A stretch of 64,000 bases of DNA from Trochalopteron elliotii (taxonomy: Eukaryota > Chordata > Aves > Passeriformes > Leiothrichidae). Both the position numbers and the translations under genes were made by a program. This document shows positions 50,901-63,916 of the stretch, piece after piece (position 1 is the first letter of the stretch; each line of letters begins with the position of its first letter). The notes below the pieces were generated by a model. That model saw only the letters and a program-made list of their open reading frames with translations. It did not search any database and had not been told where the DNA came from. Location of the stretch: positions 1,590,417-1,654,416 of the forward strand of contig JANPWX010019821.1 of assembly GCA_024734555.1 (NCBI GenBank). Direction: 5' to 3'.

Positions 50901-52602
50901 GTCAAGCCTTGGCCACCCCTGCAGGGACCAGAGGACAGGAACTGCACCACCTCTCTTAAGCAATGTCATTCCTATTAGGGACTCAGACCTCATCTTGGTG
51001 ATGTCCCTGGAAAGGCAATGAAGGTTACCCTGAAACACAACACAAAGAAAAATTTCTCTAGATCATGTAAGAAGTTTCTATTGCAAGCAAAACAAATGCA
51101 AATCTCTCACACCCATCTTGTTGTACTGTCTCTTTAAATAATGCATTTCTTTAGTAGCTGGAGTGGCCTTCAGTGCTGAAGCATCAGCTGCTTTTGAAAA
51201 AGAGTTTTATATATAGTACTCTGAGTCAGAAAGGATTGAATTCCCCTTCATTGTAGACGTCATTTCTATGTCATTCCACTTATTCCAAGACAGTGTAAAC
51301 TGTGATGGGAAAAGCCACTCTGTTTAAATTATGTTGACCTTATTGTGTCTTATAACAATTATCCTCTAGCTGCACTTTACATACAGTAAAGTTGTCCAGC
51401 CACCAGATGCTAGGAAATAACAGCTGGCACAGTATTAAGGGCCATTCCAGTTACTAGGGTCTGATTTCAATCCTAGTTAAATATCTTCCAAACTTTCTGT
51501 GTTTTTCCAGTGAAAACAGAGTAAGTTACCTGGCAACAAAATGTGATTTTTGTACAGTTGGTATTTCATTTACAGCTTATCCTGAAAGGCTTCAAGGAGA
51601 AACTGTGCTAAAACTGAGAGTTTATACGTTTATTTAAAATCTGTGACAAGGTCTTTGATTTGCTGTTGACAAGGTTCCAGGATCCCAAAAAGTACATAAA
51701 AGTAGGACTCATGACATGCATCCATTGCACAGAGTTAATGAAGTTAGCCCTTGCTCAGCTGCCTTGAAAATACCTGAAGGTCCGTTCCTCTGAAAGGTTT
51801 TCATACAGAAAAGCTCAGATGTTGTTGATCATTTTGAAAAATGGATTTCACGAGGCATCTCTACTAGAAACAGAATAACACCAAGATTTTGCCATCTTTT
51901 TTCTCAAACCATAAACTATAAGACAAGAAGAATTTTATGAAGGGCCTGTACATGTGTGTGTCCCTTTTCCTATGCACCTATGCCCATCCCAGACTTTCAG
52001 CTCTCCAAACCCTTAGCCCTGTGTTTGATAGTGGCAGTGGTATAATAGTTCAGCATCTTCTGTCTCTCTCTGGAGTATCTGTAGATCCCTGGTTTTCCAC
52101 CTAGAGAGCAGGGGAGCTGTACAGGCAGTCTGTGGATGCGGGGATAGGGATGAAATATAGATGTCACTTCACCTGTGTACACACAGCAGATCTGGGAACC
52201 CCAGAGTCTCCTCCAGCACTGGCTGCAATTGTGTAGGTAGGTAAGAGTTTTCTTAATTCAAGTGTCCTTGCTTGAACATTTCCATTATTGCTGATAGGCT
52301 TGCTGCTGCTTATTAAAGAATAAGCCCGTGTAGTCACAGTGACATATGCATGCCTTCAGTAAGCCCACAGCCCTACTGACTGGACTTTCAGAGGTGTCCT
52401 AATGGACATGAGAAGGCCTGTTCCTCCAGGCAGTACTGTCTGCAGAAATTCCACTGTGAGATTGGAACACAGGCCTGGTCTAAGGGTAGTGTGTTTTGCT
52501 TTGTAAGAGCAGAAGCAATGCCAAAACCATGAAGAACCATGAAGAAGGGAAGGAGGCATAGTGCTAAACATAAACCATATCAGTTGTTGCAGTAATCCAG
52601 TC

Positions 52603-52605
<3 letters not shown>

Positions 52606-52653
<48 letters not shown>
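52606..52653. repeat. A48 homopolymer
   Basis: An uninterrupted run of 48 A. The upstream 300 bases show no LINE, SINE or retrocopied gene body, so a retroposon tail is not demonstrated. The exact length may be affected by sequencing error. Confidence 0.93.
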
Positions 52654-52657
<4 letters not shown>

Positions 52658-53769
52658 AAAGGGATAAATGGGGCTGACAAATGTTTACCTACCAGAACTG
52701 GAATATAGGACCTCTAAAATGCATATGGAGATAAGTGATCCGAGATCTGGTGTTACATATATGTCAGTCAGTTCAAGAGTCAGGGATCCAGTGTAATAGG
52801 GAAAATATTAATCAGTTCTCTGCAGTCAAAGACCATTTTCCAGTTATAAATACCTTATTGCCAACATAAAGGTGCCAGTCACAACTGGGCATAATCAAAG
52901 CTGTGTGAACAGCAAATTTTGAACATCACCAAATCTTTTGTCTTTCCGTATCACAGTCCCACTGATGATACTACTCAAATTTCAAATCAATGTATGTCAA
53001 AAATGCACACATTTTAGAAAAAGCAGAATTCATATCTTACATATATTCCTTTCTGAATCTTGTATCCATGATAAGTAAGGACTGAAGATTGTCAGGCATC
53101 TGGGGACAGGAAATATTAGCAAGCTCTTTTTTCCCTGTCATATTAAGAGGCTGAAACTTTGCAATGGCTCTTTTTAAAACCAGAAAAAAAAATTTAATAT
53201 CCAAGATTAAAAACCAGATTAGCTGAATTCAATGTGCTTTACTATCAGGAGATATGTAGAGGTACAATAACAATGATGACATTGTATTAACACCAATGGT
53301 GTCTTTGGGATATGACCAAAGACATATCCCCATAGGAGCAGAACAACAGCTCTCTTTGAGAGACACTGTATAACAAGAATACTTGCCACAATTTTGAAAA
53401 GGGAAATAATTCCAGGAAAAAGGAATGATTTACACCTATGCCCTAGAAAGCTCTAGCCTCTGGTATTGATTTCTGTGTTGCAGCCTGTGTTACAGACGAA
53501 ACATTTCAAGGACTCTGCTAAATGCTAGTAACCTGTCTACAGCTTCAGGACAATTTTCAACATGTTTATCCATAAGGGAAAGTGCTATTTTGGGGGAGAG
53601 TTTGTGAGCCTGGACACTTTGGAGTCATTCCTCTTCTTTCCCACCATTACCAGGGGGTGAGACAGGCTATATATCCCTGCCTTGTCTTCTTAGTGTTCAC
53701 ATACAGATTACAGATACTGCACACAAATTTCTCCTATTCTTGTTTGAGGCCTTGTTGGTACTACCTGCC
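52654..53769. other. Unannotated non-coding DNA
   Basis: AT-rich DNA between the A-run and the old LINE remnant. No feature recognised. Confidence 0.55.
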
Positions 53770-53995
53770 TTTTCACCTCCTCTGACAGCAAGTTCCAGAA
53801 GTTCACTGTGTGCTCTGTAAATGAATACTTTTTAATCTGACTTAAGGTGATCCATCAATGTCGTGGAGTGTCCTCTAGCTCTAGCAGTGTGAGATTGACT
53901 GGACAGGATCCTCACATCCAAGTTATTCACTACCTTTATGATTTTGTAGATGTGTCGTATCATAGCCCAGCTTTCTTCTTTCTGCATCAGAGTCA
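53770..53995 (-). mobile_element. Ancient CR1/L3-like LINE remnant, minus strand
   Basis: Read on the minus strand, the order of diverged blocks resembles the 3' part of CR1-superfamily ORF2: 'gctatgatacgacacatct' followed by 'acaaaatcataaaggtagtg' (compare the conserved GDMIEVYKI-type region), then 'agctagaggacactc', 'ttaagtcagattaaaaagta', and 'gtgaacttctggaacttgct' (compare 'gtcaacctgtggaactc' in old amniote elements). It is clearly more diverged than the other CR1 copies here and lacks the avian octamer end, so it is probably from an old amniote-age family. The boundaries are approximate and the family call is from pattern memory. Confidence 0.6.
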
Positions 53996-56900
53996 CAGTT
54001 CTCCTAAACCCTTCCCTTAAGACTACTGCTTTGCCGACCTAAGCATTTTCCTTTCCTTTGTGTGTGCTTTCCAAATACATTGCACCCCTATCAGGCTTCA
54101 GAGAGAGGCTCTGCATGCAGCTGTACAAGGTTTTATTAGGTGGCAAAACAATGTCCTCTGCCATTAGGATCCTTCCTGTTGATGCCAAATATATTTTTGG
54201 ATTTTTTTGGGTAGGTGGCAGGGTTTACTGAACTAAACTAGAGGAGGGATGAAAGTTGTGTCCAGAGACTTGAGGGTTTTGGCTCCAGAGAATTAGCATA
54301 GAGAGTGTTCAGAGAGGGAGCAGAGAGTTGATGAGAGTCATGATTGGTGTGTCTGAGGACATAAATAAATAGTGGCTTACATCAAGTGCTTGTTTATGGT
54401 GAAGTGACAGCTTTGAGAGAAAGAAGAAACCAGTACCAACTTTTGTTCTGCATCCTGGTTACCCAAAAGATGGTAATAAATTGCTTTGCCCTCTCTTCTG
54501 AAGAGAAACAGTGGCCTAGACAAAGGGTTGCTGCTCAATAGCTGTGTTTTTCTGTGGATAGCATTTATTGGCCTCAGGCTGAAATGTTTAAAGGTGAAAA
54601 TTAGAAGAGAAAAATAGATGCTTAGATCTTTAAACTTGGATTTGGTATTATTTTTATTCAGCAGTGAGACAATACATGTTTTTCAGCACATCACTCAGAT
54701 AGCTGGCCAGCTGGCTCACTTGCTTAGGGTGAGTTTTCAGTGTCTGGAAACGTCCTGATGTATGACCTGTTAGTGGTCAGAGATCAGAGACTTGGTGCTC
54801 ATGCTGTGAGATTGCTCACAATCAGATTTCCTCGCTCCTTGGAAGAGCCCCAGTCATCACTTCTCCATGCCTCCTAGATGGTATGGGATGAAAGCAGACC
54901 ATCAGAAAACCCCTGAGCTCCCATTCAAACCACTGAAGTGCACTTTTTGTAAAAGCAGATTTCCGTTAAAAACCATGTATCCCATATAACAGCAAAACAC
55001 TTCTAGCAGAACTACTGAAAGGCTGATTACAATAATGTTTCCTTCAGGAATGTCCTTTTAACTTAAATTTCTTCATGAGCCTTCAAGAAATCAGTGGGAT
55101 TCAGTTACAATTTGCTATGGACTTAACAATGTTTGTTAAATCTTGTGGTTACATGAAGCGCAATTCATATTCTCATTTATCATTCACATATTTTTTAAAT
55201 CTATTTCTCATCAAAACAGGTGCACTTCAGAAAAGGCAGCAAATAATCTGGCATGATTAATGCAGTGAAGATCTGACACCTCCAGCCATTCTTTTCAAGG
55301 GCTGTTGGCACTAGTTAATATTTTCCACCTTTTTCTTTAGATGATTTCCTAGTTTTCTATAGACAAGAAAAACATTTCAATGACACCCACAGCTCCAAAC
55401 CACTACTTAGCACATAATGAACTAATTTAAACCAAGTCAATTTGATTCCAATTTTCCACCATGTGGAACAGATGCTTTTTGCCAGGGCCAAAAGCCATAC
55501 ATAAAGAACAGTAGCATGTGAGCACATTCCTAACTCTAGGTGTAAATCAAGCCTATATAGTACAATTCACACAACATTTAGTATAAAATAAGAAAATATA
55601 TGAAATTACAGGCTAAACAACTCTGTGTTTGCCATTTCATTCCAGATCACTTCCCAGATGTAAAATTTTGTTTTTCGTTAAGTTTAGTTTTCTTGTTTGT
55701 TTTGGTGATGAAAAGAAGATTCAGTAGCTGCTTATTTTTTTATAGTGAAAGCATGACTTTGTACTAAAACATTTGTAACAATCTGATGAAACTATCAATG
55801 TCCACATGACTAGGCTGTTGAAATTTAACCTTTAACATAAACTACTGAGTAAAAATAGCACCTTTTTTTTTTACCTCATTGCATCTTCCTCTGAAGCAGC
55901 TTAAGCTGAGGCAATAATGACTGCAGCACATAAGACAACTTTTTTTATTATCTGGGACCCTACAAAAGCTGTAAATCCTCAGAGCAATATAGACATTAAT
56001 GTATCTGCGTTTCTAGCTTTTGTATACTTTTTAGGACCACAGGGCATCAAAGGCAGGGTTTAGATCTCCTAACAAAGTCAGAATGCACAACAGTATCTCT
56101 CTAATACTGCCACGTGTGGCTAACAATAGGACTGTAATAACAAGGTCCTAATTTAAAAGTCAAGGCTCCATGTCGTTAAGTCATGGATTACACAGAACAC
56201 TCTCTAACACAAACAGTATGGCTTAGCAAAAAAGCAAGTGCTAGCTTAGGAGAACGTTTGACACTTTCAAGTCATTGATGATGGACAAGGGTGCTCTCTT
56301 TGCTGTGCATTTGAGGAGATATATATATATATATCTTCTGCTACTATGCAAGACAGGGCTGTATCTTGACAAGTCCTTTGCTAAAAGGAAAATTTTCTGG
56401 TTCCCAGGAGGGAAGAAGAGATAATTGGCTGCTAGGCACATTTTGTTTAAGCAAATACAGCAGAAAAGTTTGTCAGCAGTTTAAGGATAGTTGAGAAGTG
56501 ATTACTTATGGTGGAATATTTTCTATATTGTGTTTTTGTACTTTTTATTTATCCTTTGGCAGGTTCACTTGCTTTTATTGTACAGTTGCTATCTTTAAGC
56601 TGTTATTGAATGCAGTCTGTAAGTGAATTCAGAGCCAAGGAGTTGGCAAAGCCACACAGAGCAAAAATCTGAGATGGGAGGAGTTGAGCACGCCTGTCAT
56701 GTTGCAAGGTCATCTAGATAAAGGAAATAAATGAGGAATCTTCTTAGTAAAAAAATGAAGCATCTTTAAATACAGTAATATCTAGAATGATCTCCAATCA
56801 TCCTGTGTGGATAGAGTGTGATCTCTACACGTGATGGGCTGAAGTGCAGAAAATCACACATTTACAGGTAACAACCTAATGTACAGTGAACCTGACATCT

Positions 56901-58662
56901 GTGTACCCAGCGAGTAATCAGCTTCTAGAGTACAATATGAGTAGTACTGTAGAGAAACATTCACAACAGATGTGTTTCAAGAACTTTGTTTCAGAGTAAC
57001 TCTGATCTGGTTTGTGCTAAATGTCCATTAGCAACGGGAATAACAGTCACTGTGCTGCTAAGTGGTGTTCTCTGGTTTAGTTTAACCATAAGGGAATGTA
57101 TTTTTTGTGCCCTGAGACCAGTCAGTGATCTGAAACTCCATGTGCTGGAGTGATTGGGAAACTTCCTTAAAGGCACTCTCTTAACCAGACCAAAAAACTA
57201 GTATTACCTAGTGGAACTAGAGCAGCAGCTCCTTCTGTGGGCCAGAAGTTCACGCTGCTGCAAATGAGAATTAATGAGAAAAATGAGAGCTCATGAGCTG
57301 CACATCACTGATGATCTCCTCACTGCTTTGGTTCCATGATAATGTAGTTCTAGTGACAGATACGACAAACCCAAAAATCATTCATCAGCATATGCTGAGT
57401 ATGTAATGCATATATTAAATAAAAATAAATGCTATTTAACATGGATTTCATGTACTCTGATGCCAATTGTTTCTCAAAACAACTCTGTACATGTATGGAA
57501 GACCAAGTCAGAGAATATCAGGTGATTTAAGAAGGGAAATCAGACGTATTTGTTATTTGTGGAGCAGGTGTTGAGGGCAGTCATTTCACTACAGTTACCA
57601 CTACTTGTGCTAAACCTCAAACTCTTCCAAAGGCTGAAAATCAGACAGTGCAGGAAAAGGTGAGCTGGAGACATAGGCAGAGTGATCAGGCTGGCTGGCT
57701 ACTAGTGTCCAGTTTGCATATGAGTGAACTGTCCACTGGATGTGCCTCTTTCCACGCCTGTGACCAGCAGAAGACACAGCCATCGTTTAGCTGTAGTTCC
57801 AGCCAGATTAGCTCAGGAGGTATAGCACATTCCTCAGCTCCCACATTGGGCAGCTTGCTGAAAACTGGGATGTTTTGGACTTTTTTCAGCATTCCAAATG
57901 GAACAATGAAGGTAATAATTTCTTTGCTTTTTAAAATGATACTGAATTTGTAGCCAATTACAAGAAGTACCTGGAGGGTTTTCCATGGTTGCTTGGTTTT
58001 TTTGGGTTTTTTTTCCTTCCCTCAAAACTCTCTCAGCACAGCACAGTTGTTACAATACATCCCTGAGGGATCAGCCTTGCAATCCCAGCTCTGGCATGGG
58101 TCCCACAGGCTCTAACAAGTGCTCAACTTGAGTCTATGTTACTGACTGGGCCCTTGGTGGACAATTAATTTGGAAGGGGAGTATACTGTATCTAACGGTC
58201 TTTTTGTTGAAAAAAATCTTCCTGTTTCTTGAAACTGTTCGATCTGTATTAAATTCACCTGAGAGACTGTTTGTGTGTCAAATATTTCACCTGATGTTCT
58301 TTAAATTATTACAAATGATAATACATGGTATTTTGATATTTTATATTACTAAAAAGTATGAAAACTCATTAAAAAGTGCTTCATTTCATGAAAAGAATTT
58401 TGTTTCTGATTCAATGGATCTAATTTTTCATTTTGCTGGAGTTAAGCAAAAACCTCTTTAAAACATCCACATAACAAGGGATCCCCTCCTTCCCTTTACA
58501 TTTGTACTCTTTAGACTGACCAACATTAGTCTTTAATAACCTGCAGGTGTGAATGACTTAATTCTGAGTTCCACCTATTTCCCAAGTATCTGGCATCTTA
58601 TGATGGATTTGTCACCATTGCCCAGATGATAGGGCACAAGAATTTCAGCAACTGGTCCAATA
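53996..58662. other. Unannotated non-coding DNA
   Basis: AT-rich unique-looking sequence, with a short AT dinucleotide tract near 56321-56334. A minus-strand AATAAA in moderately GC-richer DNA near 54132-54142 was considered for an LTR, without supporting ends. No gene recognised. Confidence 0.5.
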
Positions 58663-58790
58663 AATCACAGGATTACAGACTCATTTAAGTCAGAAAAGAC
58701 CTCTGAGAACAACAAGTCCAAAAAACAAAGAACTGGTGCATCAAACTTGATCTAATGAATCATCACCTCTGCAGGTGATTCCTTCACAGG
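58663..58790 (-). mobile_element. CR1 LINE 3' end fragment, minus strand
   Basis: 'aatcacaggattacagactc', 'atttaagtcagaaaagacct' and 'ctgagaacaacaagtcca' match, in antisense, the standard avian CR1 3' UTR (complement of ...ggacttgatgatctttgagaggtcttttccaacctaaatgattctgtgattct-like sequence). Only the last 60-130 bp are recognisable; the distal boundary near 58790 is soft. It is heavily 5'-truncated and non-functional. Confidence 0.78.
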
Positions 58791-61700
58791 AAATTTATTT
58801 ATTTTTCAGTATTTCATAGGTTTCAGAAGAGAAAGCTTTTTACTGGAATATATCTTGTAACACTTTATCTTATCCAATGTTAATGGGTCTCATGCCAGAA
58901 AAGCCAAAAGTTTCTCTTTTTTTTAAACCTGAAAGGCGCATCCCCAGAAAAGGCCACATAAATAATCTGCTGTCAGTACCTAATAACATACAGCTCTGTC
59001 ACATTGTCAAACGGGAAGACTCTTACATACAGACTAAAAGTTTAGTTAACTGGTCTATTAGGAGAAGCATCAGGAAAGAAGGCTGTAACTACTGAATACC
59101 TCCTTCTGTGGCTGTAGCTCACAGAGGACATTTGCCCCAGGGTAGGCTGCTCTGTCTGATAGAGGCTGCTGCAGAACCAGCAAGGGTGATGGCACTGGAA
59201 GACACACTCCTGAGTCGGAGCCTGGACAGGGTGTGAGATACAGGGAGGCACTTTGAGATCTTACAATGGGACGTATAGCTTGATGCAGTTTTTGTTTTGT
59301 TGCTCAAACCTAGCCACTTGGCTGGGAAAGTTTTGATGAAACATTTTGTTTTAAAGATCAGGATTTTTGTCCTATCTCACTGAAAAATATGACCACAAAA
59401 ATACCAGAGCATTGCTTCAGCATACAATAGGGTTCAAAATTTTTTATCTTACTAGTTTGATATTTTGCTAAGGGATGAAAAAAACCTCAATATTTTTTAC
59501 CAGTGATTTCATATAATATATGAACTATATACACCCATTTTTCTTTCTGGAGTCCAGAAAGAAAGAACTAAAGAAAAAGTGTTGGCTGATAATACGAAGT
59601 TAGATGTTCTGTTTCCAAGAGAATTAAACAGTCTTGAACATTTTTTCATAGATTTTTAGAAGTCTGCAACTGCCCCAAAAAATGACAAAGACAGCAGACA
59701 TGGAGGATAAGGAACTGTAGATATCAGAGGTCACAAACACAGATAAATAAAACACCAGTTAAACATCTTGAAAGGCCAAGATGAAATTCCAAGAATATAA
59801 CTCTGACGTTGAAGTATTTCCTTCTTGAAAATAACGGGACATCTTTGCTTCTAACTACATACAAATGCAGGAATGCAATCTATAAAAAATATTATATGTC
59901 AGAGCTAGCATTACATAAATCACAACCATCTCACTTCAGTCAGTTTTAAACCACAAAAAAAAGCCCTAAGTCTATTTTGAAATATAATACCTTGAACTGA
60001 GCCAAGCTTATTGCTAATGCATTTATTAATAATCCTGTCTCCCTGCATATTTGGGAACATTCAGAGCCTCAGTGTTCCAGCTGGGTTGCTTCATGTTGAC
60101 TAGAAATATGTCAGATTGTATAGTCTGTGATTGAATACAAAACTTTCACATGCATGTTTTCATTTGAACTCAGATAAGGATCACCCTTTTACAAAAACAA
60201 AATGGATGTGATTAGGTACTATATATTCCTAATTGCTCACCTTGGCTTACTATTCACTGGAAGCAGCTGAAGTGTCACATTAATTTTTGCAGCTGCCTTT
60301 GCAACCTTCTACCTATTTAGTGTGTAACTTTTAGGTGCACTTTTGATTGTCCAGAAACAAACAAACAAAAATGCAGCTAGCAGCACTAACTCAGAAAGGC
60401 TTTGTACTTTCCAAGTCAGAGGTGGCAGAGTTTAAATATGCACATGACACTGAAGTCAGAAATACCTTTTCCCTTATAGGAAAGCTATACATACAAATGT
60501 CAAGTACATGTTAATTCTCCTGTGACTCAGATCAGACTGGCCCTCCTCAGCATGCTTTAGCCTGACAACTCTTGCCAGTTCTGTTTCCTAATGAACCCCA
60601 CTATTCAGGGTGGGCATGTGACACTTGTAGAATGTGGCATGTTATTTTAGATTGTGGACAGATGCCCACACACCCTCCAAGAGGCCTTATCCTCCTCACT
60701 TCAGTCTGGGTACATTTGCCTTCCATCTTAGTCTCCATTCTTCTAGCTTTATTTCTATGCTCCAAATCTGCTACACTTCTTAGCAAACACCCTCTGCTCC
60801 CCCTTACTTTTTGGGGCTGAGACTGTGACTCTAAATGTATCAGGAAAATCATTATGTTTAGTGCTCTTCATTGTTCCTTATTGGTGCCAGCAGAATAATC
60901 AGAAGCAAGAAAAAATTAAAGAAGATGCAAATCTAGCATCTTATTTTCCTTAATTTGCTGCTGTGCCTCTGGGACAAAAATCATCAGAGATGGAGAGGAG
61001 TAAGATACTGCACCAAGGGCTCTCAAACCCTTTCTTGGGCAGGAGCAAGGAGATGAGTAGAAAGCCCAGTCCAGATGACCCTCTGGGGATGGTGAAGCCA
61101 TGCACTGCAGTACTTACAGTTGTACTTGCTGCTCTGGCTGCCCAGCCCAGGTGGGGATGTCCCTTGCTGGCAGAACCGGATGTGACAATTTGCTGGCTTT
61201 GCTCAGTCTCACAGCAAAACTGCTCTGACCTGTGACCTCCGCTTGCCAGCAGAACAGATTTAGGCACTGCTGACTCGTGCAGCTTTGCATCTGAAGGGCT
61301 CTTCATCATTAGTGTTGGCCAAGAAATATTGGAAAAGGAGCACCATAAGAGCACCACATTTCTTGACTGTGTAGAGCTGACTGCACTGCCTCTTGGGCCC
61401 TTTGTCCATGAATGGAAGACATTGCTTCAGCCTGTGCCAGTAAAGCTAAACCTGTGCTGAAGGCATCTTCCCTCTTCCCCCATTTCATAACCAACACCTT
61501 GTGAGCATCGGCAGGTATGAATCAATGTGATGTGCCATGCTCAAAACAAACTTAAAAGCCAGCCTAATTCAGGAGAAATCTTCCTGCAATACTGTAGGAT
61601 ACACAGCTCTTCTATGACCTCTCCCTCATTTTAATGGTACATAGCTTTAAAACTTTCCTTTGCCTGAATTGAGCTTATTTGTAGGTCCAGTCCTGGATTC

Positions 61701-62940
61701 CATCCCAATTTTGTTTAGCAGCCAAAACTCTTACTTCTGTTGAGGGCTGTTCTGTTTCAGACAGAACATGTTGGACCTTACTGCTTTTACTCCAGTCAAG
61801 CATTGTTTAAGTTACAAAAGGCTCCCTCAGATCTTTGCTCACTCAACTGCTCTGACACAGTGAATTTTTACTTTTAAACCTTTAGAAAAAACATTCAGCT
61901 AATCTTCTGGGCTCTGGTTCAGGAAAGAAACCTCCTAATGTTAAACACATGCCTTGGAATTATCATTTAAAACAAGGGGTCTGAAATGTGTGTTTCTACT
62001 GAAGACTGCAATTAAATGTTGCCTTAGATAGGAGTGCCTTCTAGATTTGGGCATTAAATGAAGATGTCCAGGGACAAACAATAGGTACTTTTTAGATTTG
62101 CATTAGCTTTACACCACCTACCATTTGCAGCAGTTTATGTCCAAACACAAGAGCACACATACAAGTGGAAGTAAGCAGTGCTTATACATGAAGGAAAGCA
62201 GTGTTGACTGCAAGGTACGCAAAGGTATGGCTTCACCTTGCTATTTACAGAGAGATTAATAGATTTTGGGCCTTAGTTCCTTAAGACCTTTAGTGCTCTT
62301 TTGGGAGACCTAAGTCCTTTCAACATTCACTGCATTTAAGGGCATTCAGTACTTTGCAGGATTAGTTTCAGCTACACCATTTTGAAAAATCTCTTTGATT
62401 CTTGGTCACAATATGTGAAAATTGTGGCATCATTTTTACCATTTTTATTCATGCATAGAGCACAGTCACCTCAACATATGTCTAAAACTGAGATGAAAAC
62501 ACATATTCTGGGGTTAAGTAAACTTTCCAATTATATATATTTTGTAGATCCAGCTTTGCAGACAGAGCTTTAGAACACATTTTTGGGCTGTATCTGCAAA
62601 CAAGTGATGAGGGCAGTGTTTGCTGTGTACTATCTGTAGCAGCGAATGCATATGTTAGGGAGTTGGAGGGGTCAAGTCACTGGCTGGTATCACCTTTCTC
62701 AAAGACAGGAGAGGTTTCCGGAGCCCTTTAACGGGAGGCATTTGTCACATGATATCTCCCATGGTCTTCCAAGTGTCAGCTGTAACATAACACTTTTCAA
62801 CTAAGACAATAAATTGGCTTAAATTTAGCAGGAAAAAGACACCTGACTCTGCACCAGGTTTGATAAGCAATAAACGAAACATAACCATGAGAGGAATAAA
62901 AAAAAATAATATTGGACGTCAGAAAAGTTTTACAAATTTC
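58791..62940. other. Unannotated non-coding DNA
   Basis: AT-rich DNA, slightly GC-richer around 60.96-61.5 kb, where a minus-strand frame of 135 codons (60950-61357) and a plus-strand frame of 90 codons overlap. Neither resembles a known protein, and the mutual overlap argues for chance. Confidence 0.5.
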
Positions 62941-63250
62941 ATGCCCCTGGCCCTGCCCCCCTTCCCTATTTAGGGCTTTTTTTTTCCGTTTTTTCATCAG
63001 GTGTGCTGATGGAAACCGCGGGTATGAAGCTCCGATAATTGCCCTGATTCTTGAGCCCTCCGTCCTTCAGCGGGGCCAATAATGAAGACAGAAGAGAGAG
63101 GCCGAGATCTGCCTGCCTGCCTGGAATGCAGCCGGAGCTGAAAGCTGACACCAGCTCGCTGGAAAAGGACTTGCGAGCAAAGGCTGTCTCCAAGACAACA
63201 GAGTATTTTCCCTGTGATGCATTTACACAGTGGGGTTAAAGTTCTGTAAA
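62941..63250. promoter_or_regulatory. Candidate conserved element or non-coding exon
   Basis: A GC- and CpG-enriched island of about 300 bp in CpG-poor DNA. CpGs occur in accgcggg, tccgat, ctccgtcc, agcgggg, gccgag, gccgga, ctcgct and gcgagc within about 180 bases. It lies directly behind a strong acceptor-like sequence: a T-rich tract at 62977-62996 followed by CAG ending at 63000. A weak GTAAAA donor-like site follows at about 63246. No long plus-strand frame starts right at the acceptor (the best is 26 codons before a stop). The minus strand is open for about 90 codons without a plausible ATG. It could be a UTR or lncRNA exon, an enhancer, or chance. No transposon signature seen. Confidence 0.4.
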
Positions 63251-63916
63251 AGCAACAGCTGTTGTAAAAACATTGTATTAAATATGCTTAGAACTGTAAA
63301 ACACGTGCTCCTCATGTTGCACTTTGCTCAAGAGAAATGTGGAAACCTGTGGTATGTCTGAGGGAGAGTTTCTGCTCTCTCAGAGGCTGTTTTATAAATG
63401 TCATGCTCCATTTTCAACCTTTTCCTGCTGAGATAGCTTCTTCTTCAGACCATTTTTCTCTTAAGTTGACTTTCACGTTAAAAGCTAATGACTAAAGCAT
63501 GACTGGGTCTACTCCTTTCTTTTACTGATTTAAACGATGCCTCTTGCTTGGAAACTTAACTTGCTATCTGCTCTTGTGTTTGGACATACGCTGCTGCAAA
63601 TGAAGCTTGCTTATCGTGGTGCCACCCATACATGAGGCCCAGCTATCATTTGAGTTTAGGCTCATCAACACTAATATTTTTCCATCACTAGAGAGCAATC
63701 TGCAATGCTCTCCTGTTACTAACTTTGCTAACCTCTGTGGAGAAACTTTCCGTGCGTATAGCAGATAAAATATTACCACCTTCAAAAATCAGAGGCTGCC
63801 AAAACAACAGACTGCTTCAGAGCTATTCTCTCCTCTCATTTCGTAATTCTTAGAGGCTCTCTAAACAGTTACACAGTTTTCAAGTCAAGAAGCAAAGAGG
63901 TAGAGGTTGTAAGAGA
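63251..63916. other. Unannotated non-coding DNA
   Basis: AT-rich sequence between the candidate element and the terminal microsatellite. No feature recognised. Confidence 0.55.

Larger units (their letters stand above)
44582..52605. other. 8 kb of unannotated non-coding DNA
   Basis: Mostly AT-rich unique-looking sequence. A 9-bp inverted repeat with a 5-base loop lies at 46077-46099 and a 20-bp-period duplication at 47862-47900. The many frames under 115 codons have no recognisable family and conflict between strands. Confidence 0.5.

Noticed and set aside
52300..52653. Processed pseudogene ending in the A48 run
   Set aside because: No recognisable mRNA-like or coding sequence precedes the A-run.
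54050..54500. Possible minus-strand LTR around the AATAAA complement near 54135
   Set aside because: No TG...CA ends, no flanking duplication and no TATA at suitable spacing that I could support.
60950..61357. 135-codon minus-strand frame overlapping a 90-codon plus-strand frame
   Set aside because: Neither resembles a known protein; the slightly higher GC lowers stop frequency on both strands, which explains both.
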